NCBI GenBank assembly: GCA_001939145.1
Contig: LSRX01000827.1
Location: 221,323 to 285,322 of the forward strand
Length of the DNA: 64,000 nt
From: Symbiodinium microadriaticum
Lineage: Eukaryota; Sar; Dinophyceae; Suessiales; Symbiodiniaceae
Direction of reading: 5' to 3'
Shown: one piece after another, positions 1 through 12,102 of the stretch
How the letters are laid out: each line of letters starts with the position of its first letter
Position numbering within the stretch: the stretch's first letter is position 1
Notes under the pieces: generated by a model
Told to the model about the DNA's origin: nothing
The model's input: the letters and a program-made list of their open reading frames with translations, nothing else
Databases searched by the model: none
Position numbers and translations under genes: made by a program

Positions 1-587
1 CGCGATACTTGATGTCATGCATGTGCCTGGTCTTAAGACAGTCAATGAGCTGTGCTGCTGCTGTTCTTCTGACTATTCCCTGCAATGCGGGCTCGTTCTA
101 GCAAGGTGGGAGTCTCTAAATCGCCGATGCGATGGTGCGATGCCGCATGTGCAATGATGCAGGATGTCAAGATATATGGGCAAAGCTGAGCCCAGTGAGT
201 ATTGTCACATAGTTGGGTGCGACTCCCACCATCCACCCGTCAAATCATGGTCTCTATAGACTTTAAATTGGTGGAACCGATCCAAAGTACAACCACTCAT
301 GCAAACCAGGTTGGAATTAAGGACTAAGTAACTAAGTAAATCGTGTATGCCAAGCGAAGCCGTGCAGGTCATGGACGCGACATGTGACAGCTCGAAGCTA
401 GCCTCTTGCACCCCTCTTTCCAAGTAGGCAATGCAGCCCTGAGTCTAGCCTTTCTGCGCCAACGGTCAGGTCAAGCAATTTGACGAGTACAAAAAAAACG
501 CGACGTAGAGAAGGCTGAGAAGGCCTATTTCTTGATATCGGGAACGATGAGCTTTGATGCCGGGCTCGTGAGAAGGGTCCAAAGGCC

Positions 588-965
588 GTGCCTCGCCGCA
601 TTCTACTGCACATCCTATGCAGTTGCGTGGTTGCCCAGTTCTCCAACACCCGTCGCTGCAGGCACAAGGTTGGACAAGAAACCGATGAGGAGAAGGCTAA
701 CCGGTTGTGGGCACAGGAGGCCGAAACGAATGCGCAGAAGCTCTGTAATCATCTCGAGGCCAGTTGCGATGCCTCATGGTCTCCGTTCAAGCATGCCAAC
801 ACACCCAGCCCACAATTAAAAGCCTGGGAGGCGAATGGTTTCCAAGAATTTGGTCTCGGGACTGTCGAGCCGGGTGGCCCGCTTGAGGAATACAAGGAGC
901 TCCTGAGCACAGGCCTTCAAACGCAGCAGCTGGTCTCGAATTCCAACCTACACACAGAGCTCTAA
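588..965 (+). CDS. Possible exon of an unidentified gene
   Basis: This is an open frame of about 125 codons with a balanced, acidic and polar composition (runs such as ETDEEKANRLWAQEAETNAQ) that looks more protein-like than neighbouring frames. It has no ATG at its start, so if real it is an internal exon. It runs into a stop beside a telomere-like CCCTAA stretch (about 965-985), which is how introns in this window look. I recognise no domain and cannot place the splice borders. It may be a chance frame. Confidence 0.3.
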   Translation: MPRRILLHILCSCVVAQFSNTRRCRHKVGQETDEEKANRLWAQEAETNAQKLCNHLEASCDASWSPFKHANTPSPQLKAWEANGFQEFGLGTVEPGGPLEEYKELLSTGLQTQQLVSNSNLHTEL

Positions 966-1676
966 ACCCTAAGCCTAAATCTAAAGCTCAGCTGGCTAAG
1001 GGACATGCCTCATCCTCTGGTGTGGGACCAGAGCTTGCTCTTCAAGCAGAGCGGCCTCAACACAAGCACACGTTCATGGCAGAACGTTTACAAGGAATGC
1101 GCTGAAGCAACCAAATGCGGGGTGCTCGTTCTTGCAGGCACGAGCCTCATTTGGCAGTCGTACTCGTAGTATTTGCCGGTTAAGAATAGCCTTCATGTCT
1201 TCTTCTGTCACAAACGCGTGTTGGTCGGCTGCTTCACGAAAGCCACATGGTAGAGTGCTTGTGGTTTGGAGAGAGGGCTTCCGAAGCTTGAGGATCTGCA
1301 GGAGCAAGGCTACCAGGCTAGGAGCCCAAGCGTGAGGCAAGACTATGCAGAGATATGCAGAGAAGTCCAAGAAGTGCGGTACGGCTGTTGTGCAGGTGCA
1401 CAGGCTTGACGGACGGGTGGCTGCATGCCTATTCATCAAGACACCAAAATGCTGGCAGGTCCAAGGTACATGACGATTGTTGGTAAAGCTACTGGCTTTG
1501 GCCTTGGCCCAGTCCTTCTGCAATGGACAGAGGCCCTCACCAGCTCTCAAGAAGCTTCTAGCTTAGCCGAGGTACTAGATCCTTGCTCTTAGAGTACAGT
1601 GCTGTCATTAACCTTGCCGGTTTTTGGAAGATCGGGGCCAAGAGAGAGCTTCCAGGCGAGCCGCAAGACTTTCTGA

Positions 1677-2365
1677 AGTGGGTGTCCTCGGCTGTACCAT
1701 GGCGGCCCTTCAGTTCCCGCGCATTGTGCACGGGATTTAGCTGTTGGGGTTACGGTTGAGGGTTTAGGTTGCAGGGATGTCTGGAGCACGGGAGCGCCCT
1801 GGGCCAAGGCCTCTCAAGACGAAGTCAAGCTCGTCGACGACGCAAGCCGCGTGACACCTAGATGGTTGAGCGGTCGCGGATGTCACCTGGAATCTGTGAG
1901 CTGGATTACGCGTCGTCAGCCAACTTGGCATTTCTAGTGGGCATAGCTCCCATCAAAGCAGGTGCAAGACCAGGGTAGATGAGTTAGATCGCCCGTAGAG
2001 ACACCCTGTCTGAGCAGCTGTGTGTCACCGACTTTTCCTGTCCTCCACACCCCTCCGTGAGGTTTCGAGGCCGTGGCCAAGATGGAGCAAGTGGACACTC
2101 AGAAGGTGGAGAACAGCCTCAGCCAGTTTGTTGAGGTTGGGGTGTCTGCCGTGCGTGAAGCCCTAAAAGCCTTGATGGGTTTAAGGGGCAATCGTGGCAG
2201 GAGATCCTTGCCGAAAGCGATGGTGCTTTCATCAAGATGATCCTCCTGGAGTGCACGGAGTTACCCCATTACGCCGCCAGACTGCGCCGAGTCAGTGGCT
2301 TGCCCGCTTTGGATCTCGTTACATGTGCCAACTTTTTTGCCAAGGTATTGGTAGGGAGCTCTTGA
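1677..2365 (+). CDS. Asp/Glu racemase-superfamily-like gene, fragmentary
   Basis: The last exon, 2186-2365, follows an AG|G acceptor and ends in TGA. It reads a segment containing ILLECTELPHYA and then SGLPALDLVT, which fits the C-terminal signature of the Asp/Glu/hydantoin racemase superfamily (LECTxxPPYA...GLPVxDxxT). Upstream pieces fit the same family in order: about 1677-1737 reads VGVLGCTMAALQFPRI, like the N-terminal strand and FPRIPGD motif. About 1905-1990 reads SSANLAFLVG where family members have TNCGFL, so the usual catalytic Cys is missing. About 2078-2160 reads an acidic helix. Known members interconvert or bind amino-acid enantiomers or related acids. Frame changes between pieces may be tiny introns or damage, so this could be a pseudogene. 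The last exon is the best supported part. Confidence 0.42.
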
Positions 2366-5300
2366 TCGGCTAAGGGACTATCCCACTGCAGCTCTAGATT
2401 GTAGCAAGAGCGAGTTCGACTAGAGGAACTTCGTAGGGGCCTTGGCGGGTGATCGGCAGGGGCAGTCCCTTTGCCGGTGTTTGTTGCTCTAACGAATTGG
2501 TGCGCAATTCCGCTGCCGGGAAGCCTCCCGGGAGTGTCACGCTGGCCTTCCGTAGGAGATGTGTTTTCACAGGGTCGAGGGAGCCTGTGCCTCTCTGAGG
2601 GCGAACAGGGTTGAGCCCGACAGTGGTCGCACTTTCTGCAGTTTTGGGCGAGCAACTGGCCGAATTTGCCTGGTTGCAGGTTTCTTGTCGCGGGGCACGG
2701 GGTCTTGAGGAGTCATGAGTACACGTCAAGACTACGTATCAGCAGTGCACCGCCAAAGCTAGAACACTTCTCCTCGTCACTCCGGCATTTGGCGATTTTG
2801 GAGCTGCCCACGATGTCCAGAGAAATGCAAAGCTTTTTATTGCTGAATTCACTGCAGAAGTGGGTGCCAATTTGTGGAGGGCCGAGAACTCGGCCGAATT
2901 CAGTTTGACATGCATCAGTCCAAATACCTCCTGTACATGATGTAAAAACTTGTACATAGTCCGTAATGCTTGTCAGCCAAGAACTGCGTGGACGAGGCAT
3001 GCTTCTCAGCTCGAGACTCCTCGTCCACGTCTTGGGACACAACTCGGATCCCTGATACACTTCGAACCGGCCCACGTGATCTTCTGTGGAATCTCTGCAA
3101 GTCTTAGGAAAAGTCTTTTCTCTTCCGCCCCCCTCAAATTGTCAAAGGGACTCCAATTGAGAGACCTCCAGTGGAATGCGGTCTGGCCACTGCCTCGGGC
3201 ACCTTGGGCCGCCTGTCGGAGCTTGCCGAGTCGGAGATCGCCGCGAGTAGAAGGGGAAAGTCACTGCTGGGGCCTTCAGCCTTCATCTATGCCATTCTAT
3301 GCCCATGAGCCGATCCCATCTCTTTTACCAGGAGTCACGCTGCTTCTGCATGGATCTGCCATAGTTGGAATTTGCAGAGTCTGAGGAATGGAGTGGCAGC
3401 TCACTGCAGCGAGCCAGCCCTCTGAGGCAGTGCGCGTGGGTCTGCGGCAGTTCCAGAGTCTAGATAAGGACCTTCAGCCCTAAAGACGGCTACTGACTGT
3501 GAAACAGCATCGACGGTAGTAGATTGCTCGTGTGCAATTCGCAGGCAGCTAGTTTCTACATGATTGTCAGATATGCCCCGCGTGCAACTAGAGCTTGCTG
3601 GTAAATTTTGCAAAATCGTCAGACTTCAGGGGGCTGACGTTGTTAGCACTGGCCACAAGTTGCCGAAACCGAATAGATGAATGCCATGCCTGAATTTTCC
3701 TGGTGCTGTAATCGGCGCACAGGTTTCGTGGTGTACAGTGTGGTAGGGGACCGCAGGCTGACAAAGACGCTGTACCTTTGCCGACTGGAAATCGTGCCAT
3801 GTGCAGGCTCGTTTTTGACAGGGGGTTTGCACATCGGTACCCAACTTTGCTCGCTTCGTTTTGAAATTCTGTTTCGGCCCGGGATGTGTCTGTTGCATGG
3901 ATGCGCGAATGCACAGAAATTTCCAGCTAAATCTATTTCAGATGACGTCGCCGATGAGCTGAATGTTGTCAACTCAACAGGTGCCTCCATGATGTCATGT
4001 TGCGGCTCACGGCCACCGCATGGATGTTTTTGAGAACCTTCGCATCTACTGCGTGGGGGATTCGAGCACGAAGCCTGAAGCTGTCCTGTTCGCATGAGTT
4101 AGGTTGTGTCATGTCCATGTGCAACTGATGGCCTGTGAGCATGAAGCGCATGACAAGAATTCACGAAGGGTCTTCAATACAGGGAGCGGAACACCGCCCG
4201 GCTGGCTCGAGCGCGCTTCATGTAATGTTATAATATCATAGCACTGAGCTGTCCGCAGAAGACGGAGCTTTCGTGTGATGGATGCACGCTGCAGTAGTCT
4301 CCATGCGCTCCGCCTGAGTGCTTCTCTTCTGGTGGCCCAGGTGATCGGGAATAGAGTCGGAGCTCCCAACCTTGCGTCGTTGATTGGACTCATGCAAGAG
4401 TAAGAGACGAGCCATGTGCGGCCTTGGTCAAGTGTTCACAGCAAAGGGTGTGAGGCACAAGGTGCAAGACTTCAAGAACTTCATTGGCTCAGATAATGTC
4501 GATCGACACGCAGATGTCGTTCACAGAGTCTGGGCGGCAGAGGTCCGAGTTGCGAAGTGCAATAAATAATGCACGTTTAGCGACACTGAATTTCGCACCC
4601 TCTCCTCCAACTGACTCCAACCTGCAAGTCAGCGACATGTGGCAGCAGTGAGTTCCTTCGAGCCCATCCTTTCGCATAATCCTTGTCTACTCCGTCCGGA
4701 TGTTTTCTTTGTCATGGGCCAGGCGACTTCGCGTAGGGTTAGAGCTCCCAGTTGCCATTATCGTTTTTGGGCTTCGAAGATCACGAACGAGGCAGCACGG
4801 CAATGCTGACGAGAATCCTTGTAGTGGACAACATCAAACAGCTGGGCTTGGGAGGAGCTTGCATCGTAGTCGAGGGGCTCTGCTTGGGCACTTGTCAGAC
4901 TGTGATGCAGCCCGTGTTCTCATTGCGTTCGTTTCGGTGCTGGAGCTGCATGCACAGCTGGCGGCATCCGTGCGTACAGCTACTTTTTCCTGCGACTGAC
5001 AAGCGTCAGAGACATGATCTGTTCAGGACTTGCAGGTGTTATCATCCAGCTCGTGCTGTTTTCTAGCGGTCGGGCATCCCTGCAAAGCAACAGAGGCGTA
5101 CGGCGTACGCCTGACCTCCCGACATGAGACTTCTCGACAAGTTGCCGTGGAGAAGAATTGTTCTTCGAATGCTTCAAACTGTTCCCTATAGCTCGCGAGA
5201 GAACTCGCCCGAGCTGGGCGCCCGAAACTGCCCCTGGGGTTCGGATCTCCGGGCAACTCTTGCGACAGAGGCAGCTGGCACGAGGACTGCCACTTCGAGA

Positions 5301-6814
5301 CAAACGGCTGTGGCCAAATGCTGTTCACAGAGGCTGGGTGGCAGAGATTCCAGCTCAGCTTTCCCAGGCGATAGAAAACGTTGCCTTCTGAAGCTATAAG
5401 ACGCATTGTGTTTCCGCCCAAGGCTGCTGGCATGCGTAGGGTACTGTTGCCATCACACTCTGCACATCCCTAGGCAGCCGAAACTGCCCCTGGGTTTCAG
5501 CCCGTGCCAGTGCTAAGGTCGCTGGGCGGGGCATCTTGGACCAGGCAGACCTCGACAAAGTTCGATGAGACCCCAGATGTCGTTCACGGAGCAATTCGTG
5601 ACTTCCACCCTCTCAGAACCTCGCAGAGTGTGTGCTCAGCTTCCCCGAGGCCAGGCAACGGCTTAAGTTCCATCCCTCGACCCCGTCGTTGGCAGGCTGG
5701 GCTGTGTCCGAAGCAATGTTCTCAGACTGTTCACCAGGCTCCGTGCAGGAGCCAGCTTGAAGATATCAGGGCCTTGCTTCACCATCGCAGAGTTGCCTCG
5801 ACAGCGGCTGGGGGCTGGCCGGCGCAACGTACGCGGCGCTGCTTTGCCGGGCCGAAGCTGCCTCAGCTCAGGCTGAGGCATTGCAACAAGCCCCAGTAGT
5901 GCACTAGTGCTGCGCCCGTCTTGCCTTGCGCTCCACAGCATCCGGTTCTCCCTTGGCCTGACTCTCTCCTCCACTGGTCGAGTCCTCCTGCCCAGCTGGG
6001 ATCTCGGAATGCAGCCGAATCAGTCCCGCCTTTCGGAGCAGTCTTGAGCGGTTCAGTTCCTGCTTCCCTTCAACACTTGCAGGCGTTTGTCTCCTTGCTC
6101 CATGTTGTGCAGCTTTGGGGTATAAAGTGAGCTAAGACCCGATTGCTCTTCCATGAATGAGTTCAGGATCCACCAAGTTCAGAGTGCGAGTGTATCTGCA
6201 AACTTGACTCTTGCGGAACGTCTCCCTAAAGCCCTAAAGCCTTGCAAGCCCTGCACTTTGAAGATTCCTGAACGTCGCACCGAAGGGCCTCCTCAATGCA
6301 TGGCTGGACCATCGCACAGAAGCCTCGCATTGGCTGCTGGGTGCACCGGGCAGCATGCGTCTGCTGCTGTTGGTTTAGTCATTCTAGCACAAGGTCGACA
6401 TTATGAGGGGCCGTTCAGGATATTGGGGGGTTCTACAGGTGGCACGAGCTCGGCATGTTGCTCGGAACGAAGTTTCTGCCAGATTTCTCAAATCTTATTG
6501 CCGGCCGCCTCGGTGTGGTCTTCCGGGGCCATGGAGTGCCAGAGTCTCGCTGTTCGTTAGTTTCGCTTCAAGCTGGGCACACTGCTAGATGCCAGTCGAC
6601 ACGGCGTGGCCACGGCGGGGGCCGTCCTCCTTCGAAGAACTGGCATCAGTCACAGACAGCCGGACACCTGCTCACAGGACTCTCTGCATCGTAGACAAAT
6701 CACAGAACGTGGCACTGTCGTCCAGGCATCTACGCTGGGCTTCGCACACAATATCCCGGCTGCGACAACTTGAGATGTGGAGCCTGCCGTTGATCAGCAT
6801 GTCGTCCACGTGTC
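2366..6814. other. Spacer or intron DNA, no gene resolved
   Basis: I see no recognisable gene here. About 3165-3325 (+) reads an Ala-rich coding-like stretch (VECGLATASGTLGRLSELAE) that could be an exon of an unknown protein. About 4610-4665 is a diverged partial copy of the end of the tandem duplication at 6815-9165 (shared GCGACATGT core). Near 5870-5891 is a small perfect hairpin with an 8-bp stem (TGCCTCAG/CTGAGGCA). Other open frames look like chance. Confidence 0.5.
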
Positions 6815-7877
6815 CGGCCGGACTTGAGGCAACTTCTCCGTGGAAGTGCTTAGGCCCGGGTGCCGAAAGCAATGCCCGATTCCGATCCAGTGCCGCAGAA
6901 AAGACACCACAGCTTCAGTGACAGCATGCCACCGGCGCTGCCGCTAGGGAGGTTTCCGGATGCTCGGCGCAGCTTCCTCGCTTGGGGACTATGTTGCCCG
7001 GACTGGCTGCGAGGTCGCGTGTCCAGACAGTTGAAGGACTTCCTTTTTGATGCCGGTGGGTTTTGTCTTTGAGCAGCCGGAGGCTGCGGGTGCACCAGCA
7101 GGGGGCGGTTTCGAGGACGCAAGCCCTTCGCCGCAGGGCTTGCAACGACCCCCCCATCCGCCCAGCCCAAGCATTTTAGGCTCTTGATTCATGCACCTAT
7201 CACCGCTGTGAAGCCCAGAGCCTGGCCCTAGTCTCCAAGTTGCATGCCAGGCCTAAGCTTATGCCCGCGAGGCTTGGGCCTGCTCATGCCAGGGCACCGG
7301 CAGGGCTCGTACGCCGTCCTACACCTCGCTCCCCCCACAGCTACCTCGTGTGACTCATGCGGCCAGAACCTCCAGAAAGTCATGCAGCAATCTAGCAACC
7401 CTTGCGACCAGCATGTACTCTCCCCGCAATCTCGAGGATTGATTCAGTGACGAAGCTGCGCCCCCAGGAACACGAAGACTGCGGACAGATTGGGTGAGTC
7501 AGCAATAATCGCACGGCCTTGCAGTCAAGCCGAATGTTCTCGTGCTAGTACCGCTGCGGAATGCGAGAGGGATCAACATCTTTTTGCCAGACAGTCGAAG
7601 CGAAGGCGCCGTTATGCGGTTATGCGCAGTCTTCGCTGAGAGCTTTCCGCAGTGATCCAAAGCCAGCTCTCAGCGACTAAACCGTGGTCTCCCAGCAGCC
7701 GAGCACACGGGTTGGATGAGCAACCACCCCGCAGTGAAAAAGACCCACTCCAGTGTGATTTGTCTGGTCCAACTTGCAAGTGAGCGACATGTAGCGACAG
7801 TGAGTATACTTGAGCCTACTTGGCCCGCCCTTCTACGCACCCTGGCAGACCCTTTGAAAAGCGCTCACTTGGAGGCT
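6815..7877. repeat. Tandem segmental duplication, unit 1
   Basis: This 1.06-kb block recurs in the same orientation at 7952-9165 (offset 1137 bp at the left end), with only scattered substitutions and small indels over most of its length. The left ends share CGGCCGGAC and the right ends share GAAAAGCGCTCA. Frames inside it (for example 6860-7072 +) are conserved between copies because the DNA is, which is not evidence of coding. No protein family is recognisable. Confidence 0.85.
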
Positions 7878-7951
7878 GCCGTCCCGATGAGATCCATTGT
7901 CACTCACAGCGCTCATCGTTTACAAGATTGCGTGCCGTTTACAGAGCCCTG

Positions 7952-9165
7952 CGGCCGGACTTGAGGCATATTCCCCGCGGAGGTGCTTAGGTCCGGGACC
8001 CTGCTTTTGCCGAGACTGTGCCGAAAGCAGTGCCCGATCCAGTGCCGCAGAAAAGACACCACGGCTTCAGTGACAGCATGCCACCAGCGCTGCCGCTAGG
8101 GAGGTTTCCGGATGCTCGGCGCAGCTTCCTCGCTTGGGGACTATGTTGCCCGGACTGGCTGCGAGGTCGCGTGTCCAGACAGTTGAAGGACTTCCTTTTT
8201 GATGCCGGTGGGTTTTGTCTTTGAGCAGCCGGAGGCTGCGGGTGCACCAGCAGGGGGCGGTTTCGAGGACGCAAGCCCTTCGCCGCAGGGCTTGCAACGA
8301 CCCCCCCATCCGCCCAGCCCAAGCATTTTAGGCTCTTGATTCATGCACCTATCACCGCTGTGAAGCCCAGAGCCTGGCCCTAGTCTCCAAGTTGCATGCC
8401 AGGCCTAAGCTTATGCCCGCGAGGCTTGGGCCTGCTCATGCCAGGGCACCGGCAGGGCTCGTACGCCGTCCTACACTTCGCTCCCCTCACAGCTACCTCG
8501 TGTGACTCATGCGGCCAGAACCTCCAGAAAGTCATGCAGCAATCTAGCAACCCTTGCGACTAGCATGTACTCTCCCCGTAATCTCGAGGATTGATTCAGT
8601 GACGAAGCTGCGCCCCAAGGAACACGAAGACTGCGGACAGATTGGGTGAGTCAGCAATAATCGCACGACCTTGCAGTCAAGCCGAGTGTTCTCTTGCTAG
8701 TACCGCTGCGGAATGCGAGAGGGATCAACAATTTTTTACCAGACAGTCGAAGCGAAGGCGCCGTTATGCGCAGTCTTCGCTGAGAGCTTTCCGCAGTGAT
8801 CCAAAGCCAGCTCTCAGCGACTGAACTAAACCGTGGGCTGATTGGGATAGTTCGTCTTGGTTAGATTTTGCTTTGCGAGCCAAGTCAACGCTGCTTCAGT
8901 CAATAGTGCAAGAAACCGTTTCTACCAAGCAAACCGCGCTTGTGAGCGCATTGGCCTCAGCCATGCGAGAGGGACAGAATACCGTGGTCTCCCAGCAGCC
9001 GAGCACACGGGTTGGATGAGCAACCACCCCGCAGTGAAGGCGATCCACTCCAGTGTGATTTGTCTGGTCCAACTTGCAAGTGAGCGACATGTATAGCAAC
9101 AGTGGGTATACTCGAGCCTGCACCCTCCCACACACCCCAGGCCCTATGAAAAGCGCTCATCTGGA
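7952..9165. repeat. Tandem segmental duplication, unit 2
   Basis: This is the second copy of the block at 6815-7877. It carries 144 extra bases at 8837-8980 that unit 1 lacks, a 17-bp replacement near 8006, and lacks a 6-bp GCGGTT/TATGCG-type duplication present near 7618 in unit 1. The copies are otherwise close, so the duplication is fairly recent. Confidence 0.85.
8837..8980. other. 144-bp insertion/deletion between 7-bp direct repeats
   Basis: In unit 2 this segment lies between two copies of ACCGTGG (8830-8836 and 8981-8987). Unit 1 has one ACCGTGG and no insert. Either a short element inserted with a 7-bp target duplication, or unit 1 lost the segment by slippage between the repeats. 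The ends show no terminal inverted repeats. Confidence 0.65.
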
Positions 9166-10630
9166 GTCATTCCTTCCTGTCGATTCCATGCTGTTTTGTC
9201 CCTTGCCCGAGTTCTCCGAAACTTGTCTTTTTGGCTTCTTCTGGGACTTCACGCTTCGTTTTCTTCTCGATTGACACGAGTATCCAGGTCTATCTTTCCA
9301 ACCTGTATCTAGCATTTCTCCGGTGCTCTGAAGCGTTCCACCGTGCCGAAAGGTCGTCGCATCACGGCTCTAAGCCCAAAACTGGCTTCCTAAGGCCCCA
9401 TCCTAAAGAAGTTAGAGTCACACTGGAACTCACATCTTAAGAATGTGTCCTGAGCACCTTGATCATCCAATCCTTGAGATGCATACGGAGTGCTTTCAAT
9501 GATGCCGCCATATGCCGCCTTTGGTGTTCCAGTCAACGAGTAGCTAAAACATGAGCTTTCAACTCTTCAGACCATCCAACCCTACAAAGCGGACTCGTCA
9601 TTGCGAAGTAGGCAGCAAAAAAGGCTGATGCAGGCGAGGCTCGCGCTAGTAGCTTGCGACTGTGCGCTAGCGCGCAGCTGCCAGGTTCTCTGACCCACGC
9701 CAGATTCCGCCCGACAGACGGCCTGTGGTTTGCGGTTGCGAGTTAAAGGCTTCTAAGGTGTGGGATCATACGTTTATATGCCCTCGAAATGCCTAGCTAC
9801 AGCTCCAGCATTTCTTGAAAATCAGCAGCGGTATGTTCGCTGACGGGTTTGAGTCGGGGCTCGGCGGATGCAGCTGCAGGGAACCCCTCGTGGCCTTAGT
9901 GCGATCTTCCGCAGCAGCTCCAGATGCCGCAATGCTTATGGCCGATCTTGGCAACATTGAATTGACGGACCAGATCCCGGTCCCTTGCTACTACTGCAGC
10001 GGACTGCGACAGGATAGGCTGTGAAAGCAACTGCATCAAGCGCTTGCTCTGACTTGCTCTGAAGCCGCAGCCTTCCACAACCCGTGGCTCTCAACAATCT
10101 GCCTAAACTGTGGGCTCGCAGCTGCCGGGTGCTTTCTGGCAGTTCTCTTTTCAAGCTCGGCAGGAGGCGGATGCATGGCCAAACTGGACGGTGCCTTATT
10201 GCCGTCTGCACAGGCGGCAGACGCCTGAGATTGCGACTACTGTCCCGGCATGTGAAGCTTTGCATCAACGCCAAATCGCCGAGACCCTGACAGGTTCAAG
10301 TGTTTTCCTGACAGTGCACACAATTAAGAACACCCCGGTACGCGTGACACAAGTCGTGAAAGCTGAACAGTGCTTCACGCAGCCTCCCAGTCGGCAATAC
10401 TGCTGGGATGTGCCTTACTTAACGTTGAAATCGGCTTTCATGTCCCGCGAGGGAGAAAGAGGCGGATGATCGCTCGATTCTTGCGGGAGTCTTGACCATC
10501 TACTATAGTGTATTTGCAGTTGCAAGTGTTGTTTTTTCAGTCCTTGTTATGTTTGAGATCCGGTGTTTGGTGACTTTTTCTCATTCTTCACAGCTTTAAC
10601 TGACATGAAGAGTCGCCTCACTAGCATTCT
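9166..10630. other. No gene supported
   Basis: Mixed-composition sequence with only short chance frames. I see no domain, RNA gene or repeat I can name. Confidence 0.5.
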
Positions 10631-10633
10631 GCG

Positions 10634-11775
10634 ATGAGTGTACATCTGAACTACGTGCATTCAACAAACAGAAAAGGTCTTAGGCTAGGTCAAGAGCTTC
10701 GTAGTGCGTCTTTGCGGAGCTGCCGGGCTGGGTGGCCAGACACCGCGCAAAAGCTCGAGCTCATGGGCGAGGCCCTGCGCCTGAGGAATGTGAAGACAAG
10801 AGCGCACACACTCCAGCGCCTGTCCCGAGTCGCCTAGCTCCGCAGCGGCCGCCCTGCTGGCGGTGGCGGAGGGGGCGACACTGCTGGCGCTGGGGCGGCT
10901 GATCAACGGGCTGCTGCTTTGGCGGACCCGGCAAGGTTTCGAAGCCTCCAGAAGATCATCGTCGCTGGCGACACGGGCAGAAGACAGCCCTTCAACTTCC
11001 GACTGGATCCGGAGGCCTGGACTATCGTCCTGAAGTCAGGCGCCACTCCTCTGCAGGAATGTTGAGACTCCGAAGCTTTCGCAGCTGTTCGTCTTGATTA
11101 CTGACTTAAGCCTTAAGGTCCCAATCCACATGGTCGGCACACGCTGCCGACCGGAGGCGGCGTAGCTGGACAAGGCGCTGGGCCTCGAAGCTTGCCAGCC
11201 CTCTGCGCGGCTGGAGATGCTCAGAGCCATCATGGAGCAGCATCCCCTCAGTCTTGTGCCTCGGCTTTGGGATTTAATGGCTTGCGTGGGTTTAACCGAG
11301 TTTCCATGAGGCAGTGCCATGGTCTCCCGTGTATTGGACGCTTTTCTCGTTGCGCCCAGGTCCAAGACCCGGTGACTGCTGCCTACAGCCTGATGCCAAG
11401 CATCTTCCGCATGGCACCAGCCGAAGTGACCTCCCCAGCAAGAAGCAACAATGTCTCAAGGAGGGCTCCCCCTGCTGTAGTCCGTGCTCCTGGGGAGGTA
11501 CTATGACCTTGATAGTAAGTCGAATCACCGTTCCATAGTCATGGCAATTCTTCCTGGTGAACCCACTGAAAATAGCACTTTCTGGTGCGGAGTCTTACGC
11601 CACCACAGAGGCCCAGGAGCCTCCACGTGCGTTTCTGCCTAAGTGGCCGCTCATGGCTGCTCGATGTAAACCCTAAGCCGAAGCCCTAAGCCTGAATCCT
11701 AAATTCTACAGCAGCATGTTCGTGAGGAGTTGGAGGGTGCAGGCTACGCAAAGCTGATCCTGTCGTCCATCTGAG
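10634..11775 (+). CDS. Unidentified multi-exon gene
   Basis: A series of short plus-strand stretches read as protein in changing frames, as expected for exons. About 10720-10837 is charged and helical. About 10845-10927 is hydrophobic (LLAVAEGATLLALGRLINGL). About 10930-11036 includes IIVAGDTGRRQPFNFRLDPE. About 11168-11305 includes LDKALGLEACQPSARLEMLR. About 11590-11670 includes EAQEPPRAFLPKWPLMAARC. A terminal exon after CTACAG near 11711 reads QHVREELEGAGYAKLILSSI then TGA. The gap before that last exon carries CCCTAAG-type repeats like the introns of the M14 gene downstream. I do not recognise the family. Same strand as the next three genes. Borders are approximate. Confidence 0.4.
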
Positions 11776-11810
11776 CAATTCGGAGAGCCTCATCCGCAGA
11801 CAGAGCCAAC

Positions 11811-11990
11811 AGACGGCCATGCCCGCTCTGCCGCTCATGACTTAGAGACCTCCGCAACAGCAGGCCCTTTCCCGATCTTTCCCGAAAAGACGGGATGGCA
11901 ATAAGTCGGGTGGTGACCTTTTGAACCAGCCGCCAACAAGCAATTCCTTACTCTCTGGCTGCTTCTCCTCATAGAGTTTAGGCGCTGTGA
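11811..11990 (+). repeat. Dispersed repeat upstream of the AhpD-like gene
   Basis: About 180 bp is clearly related, with many substitutions, to 15618-15795. Shared landmarks in order are ACGGCCATGCCC, CTTTCCC, GGGATGGCAA.AAGTCGGG, GGTGACC and an ACTCTCTGGCTGCTTCTC-like end. One copy lies just 5' of the AhpD-like gene and the other 5' of the M14 gene, so it could be a promoter-bearing repeat, a 5'-UTR piece or an old mobile element. Confidence 0.6.
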
Positions 11991-12102
11991 CCCTCAACCC
12001 TCGACTCGAAACCCTGTAGACCTCAACACTCTGTGTCTGGGATTTCTGCATGACCCCGACGCGTGACCTCTCCGCCTGCCGCATCTCAAGCCTCAATCGA
12101 CC

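Noticed and set aside
6860..7072. Conserved frames present in both tandem-duplication units
   Set aside because: The DNA duplication is recent, so conservation of the frame is automatic, and no domain is visible.
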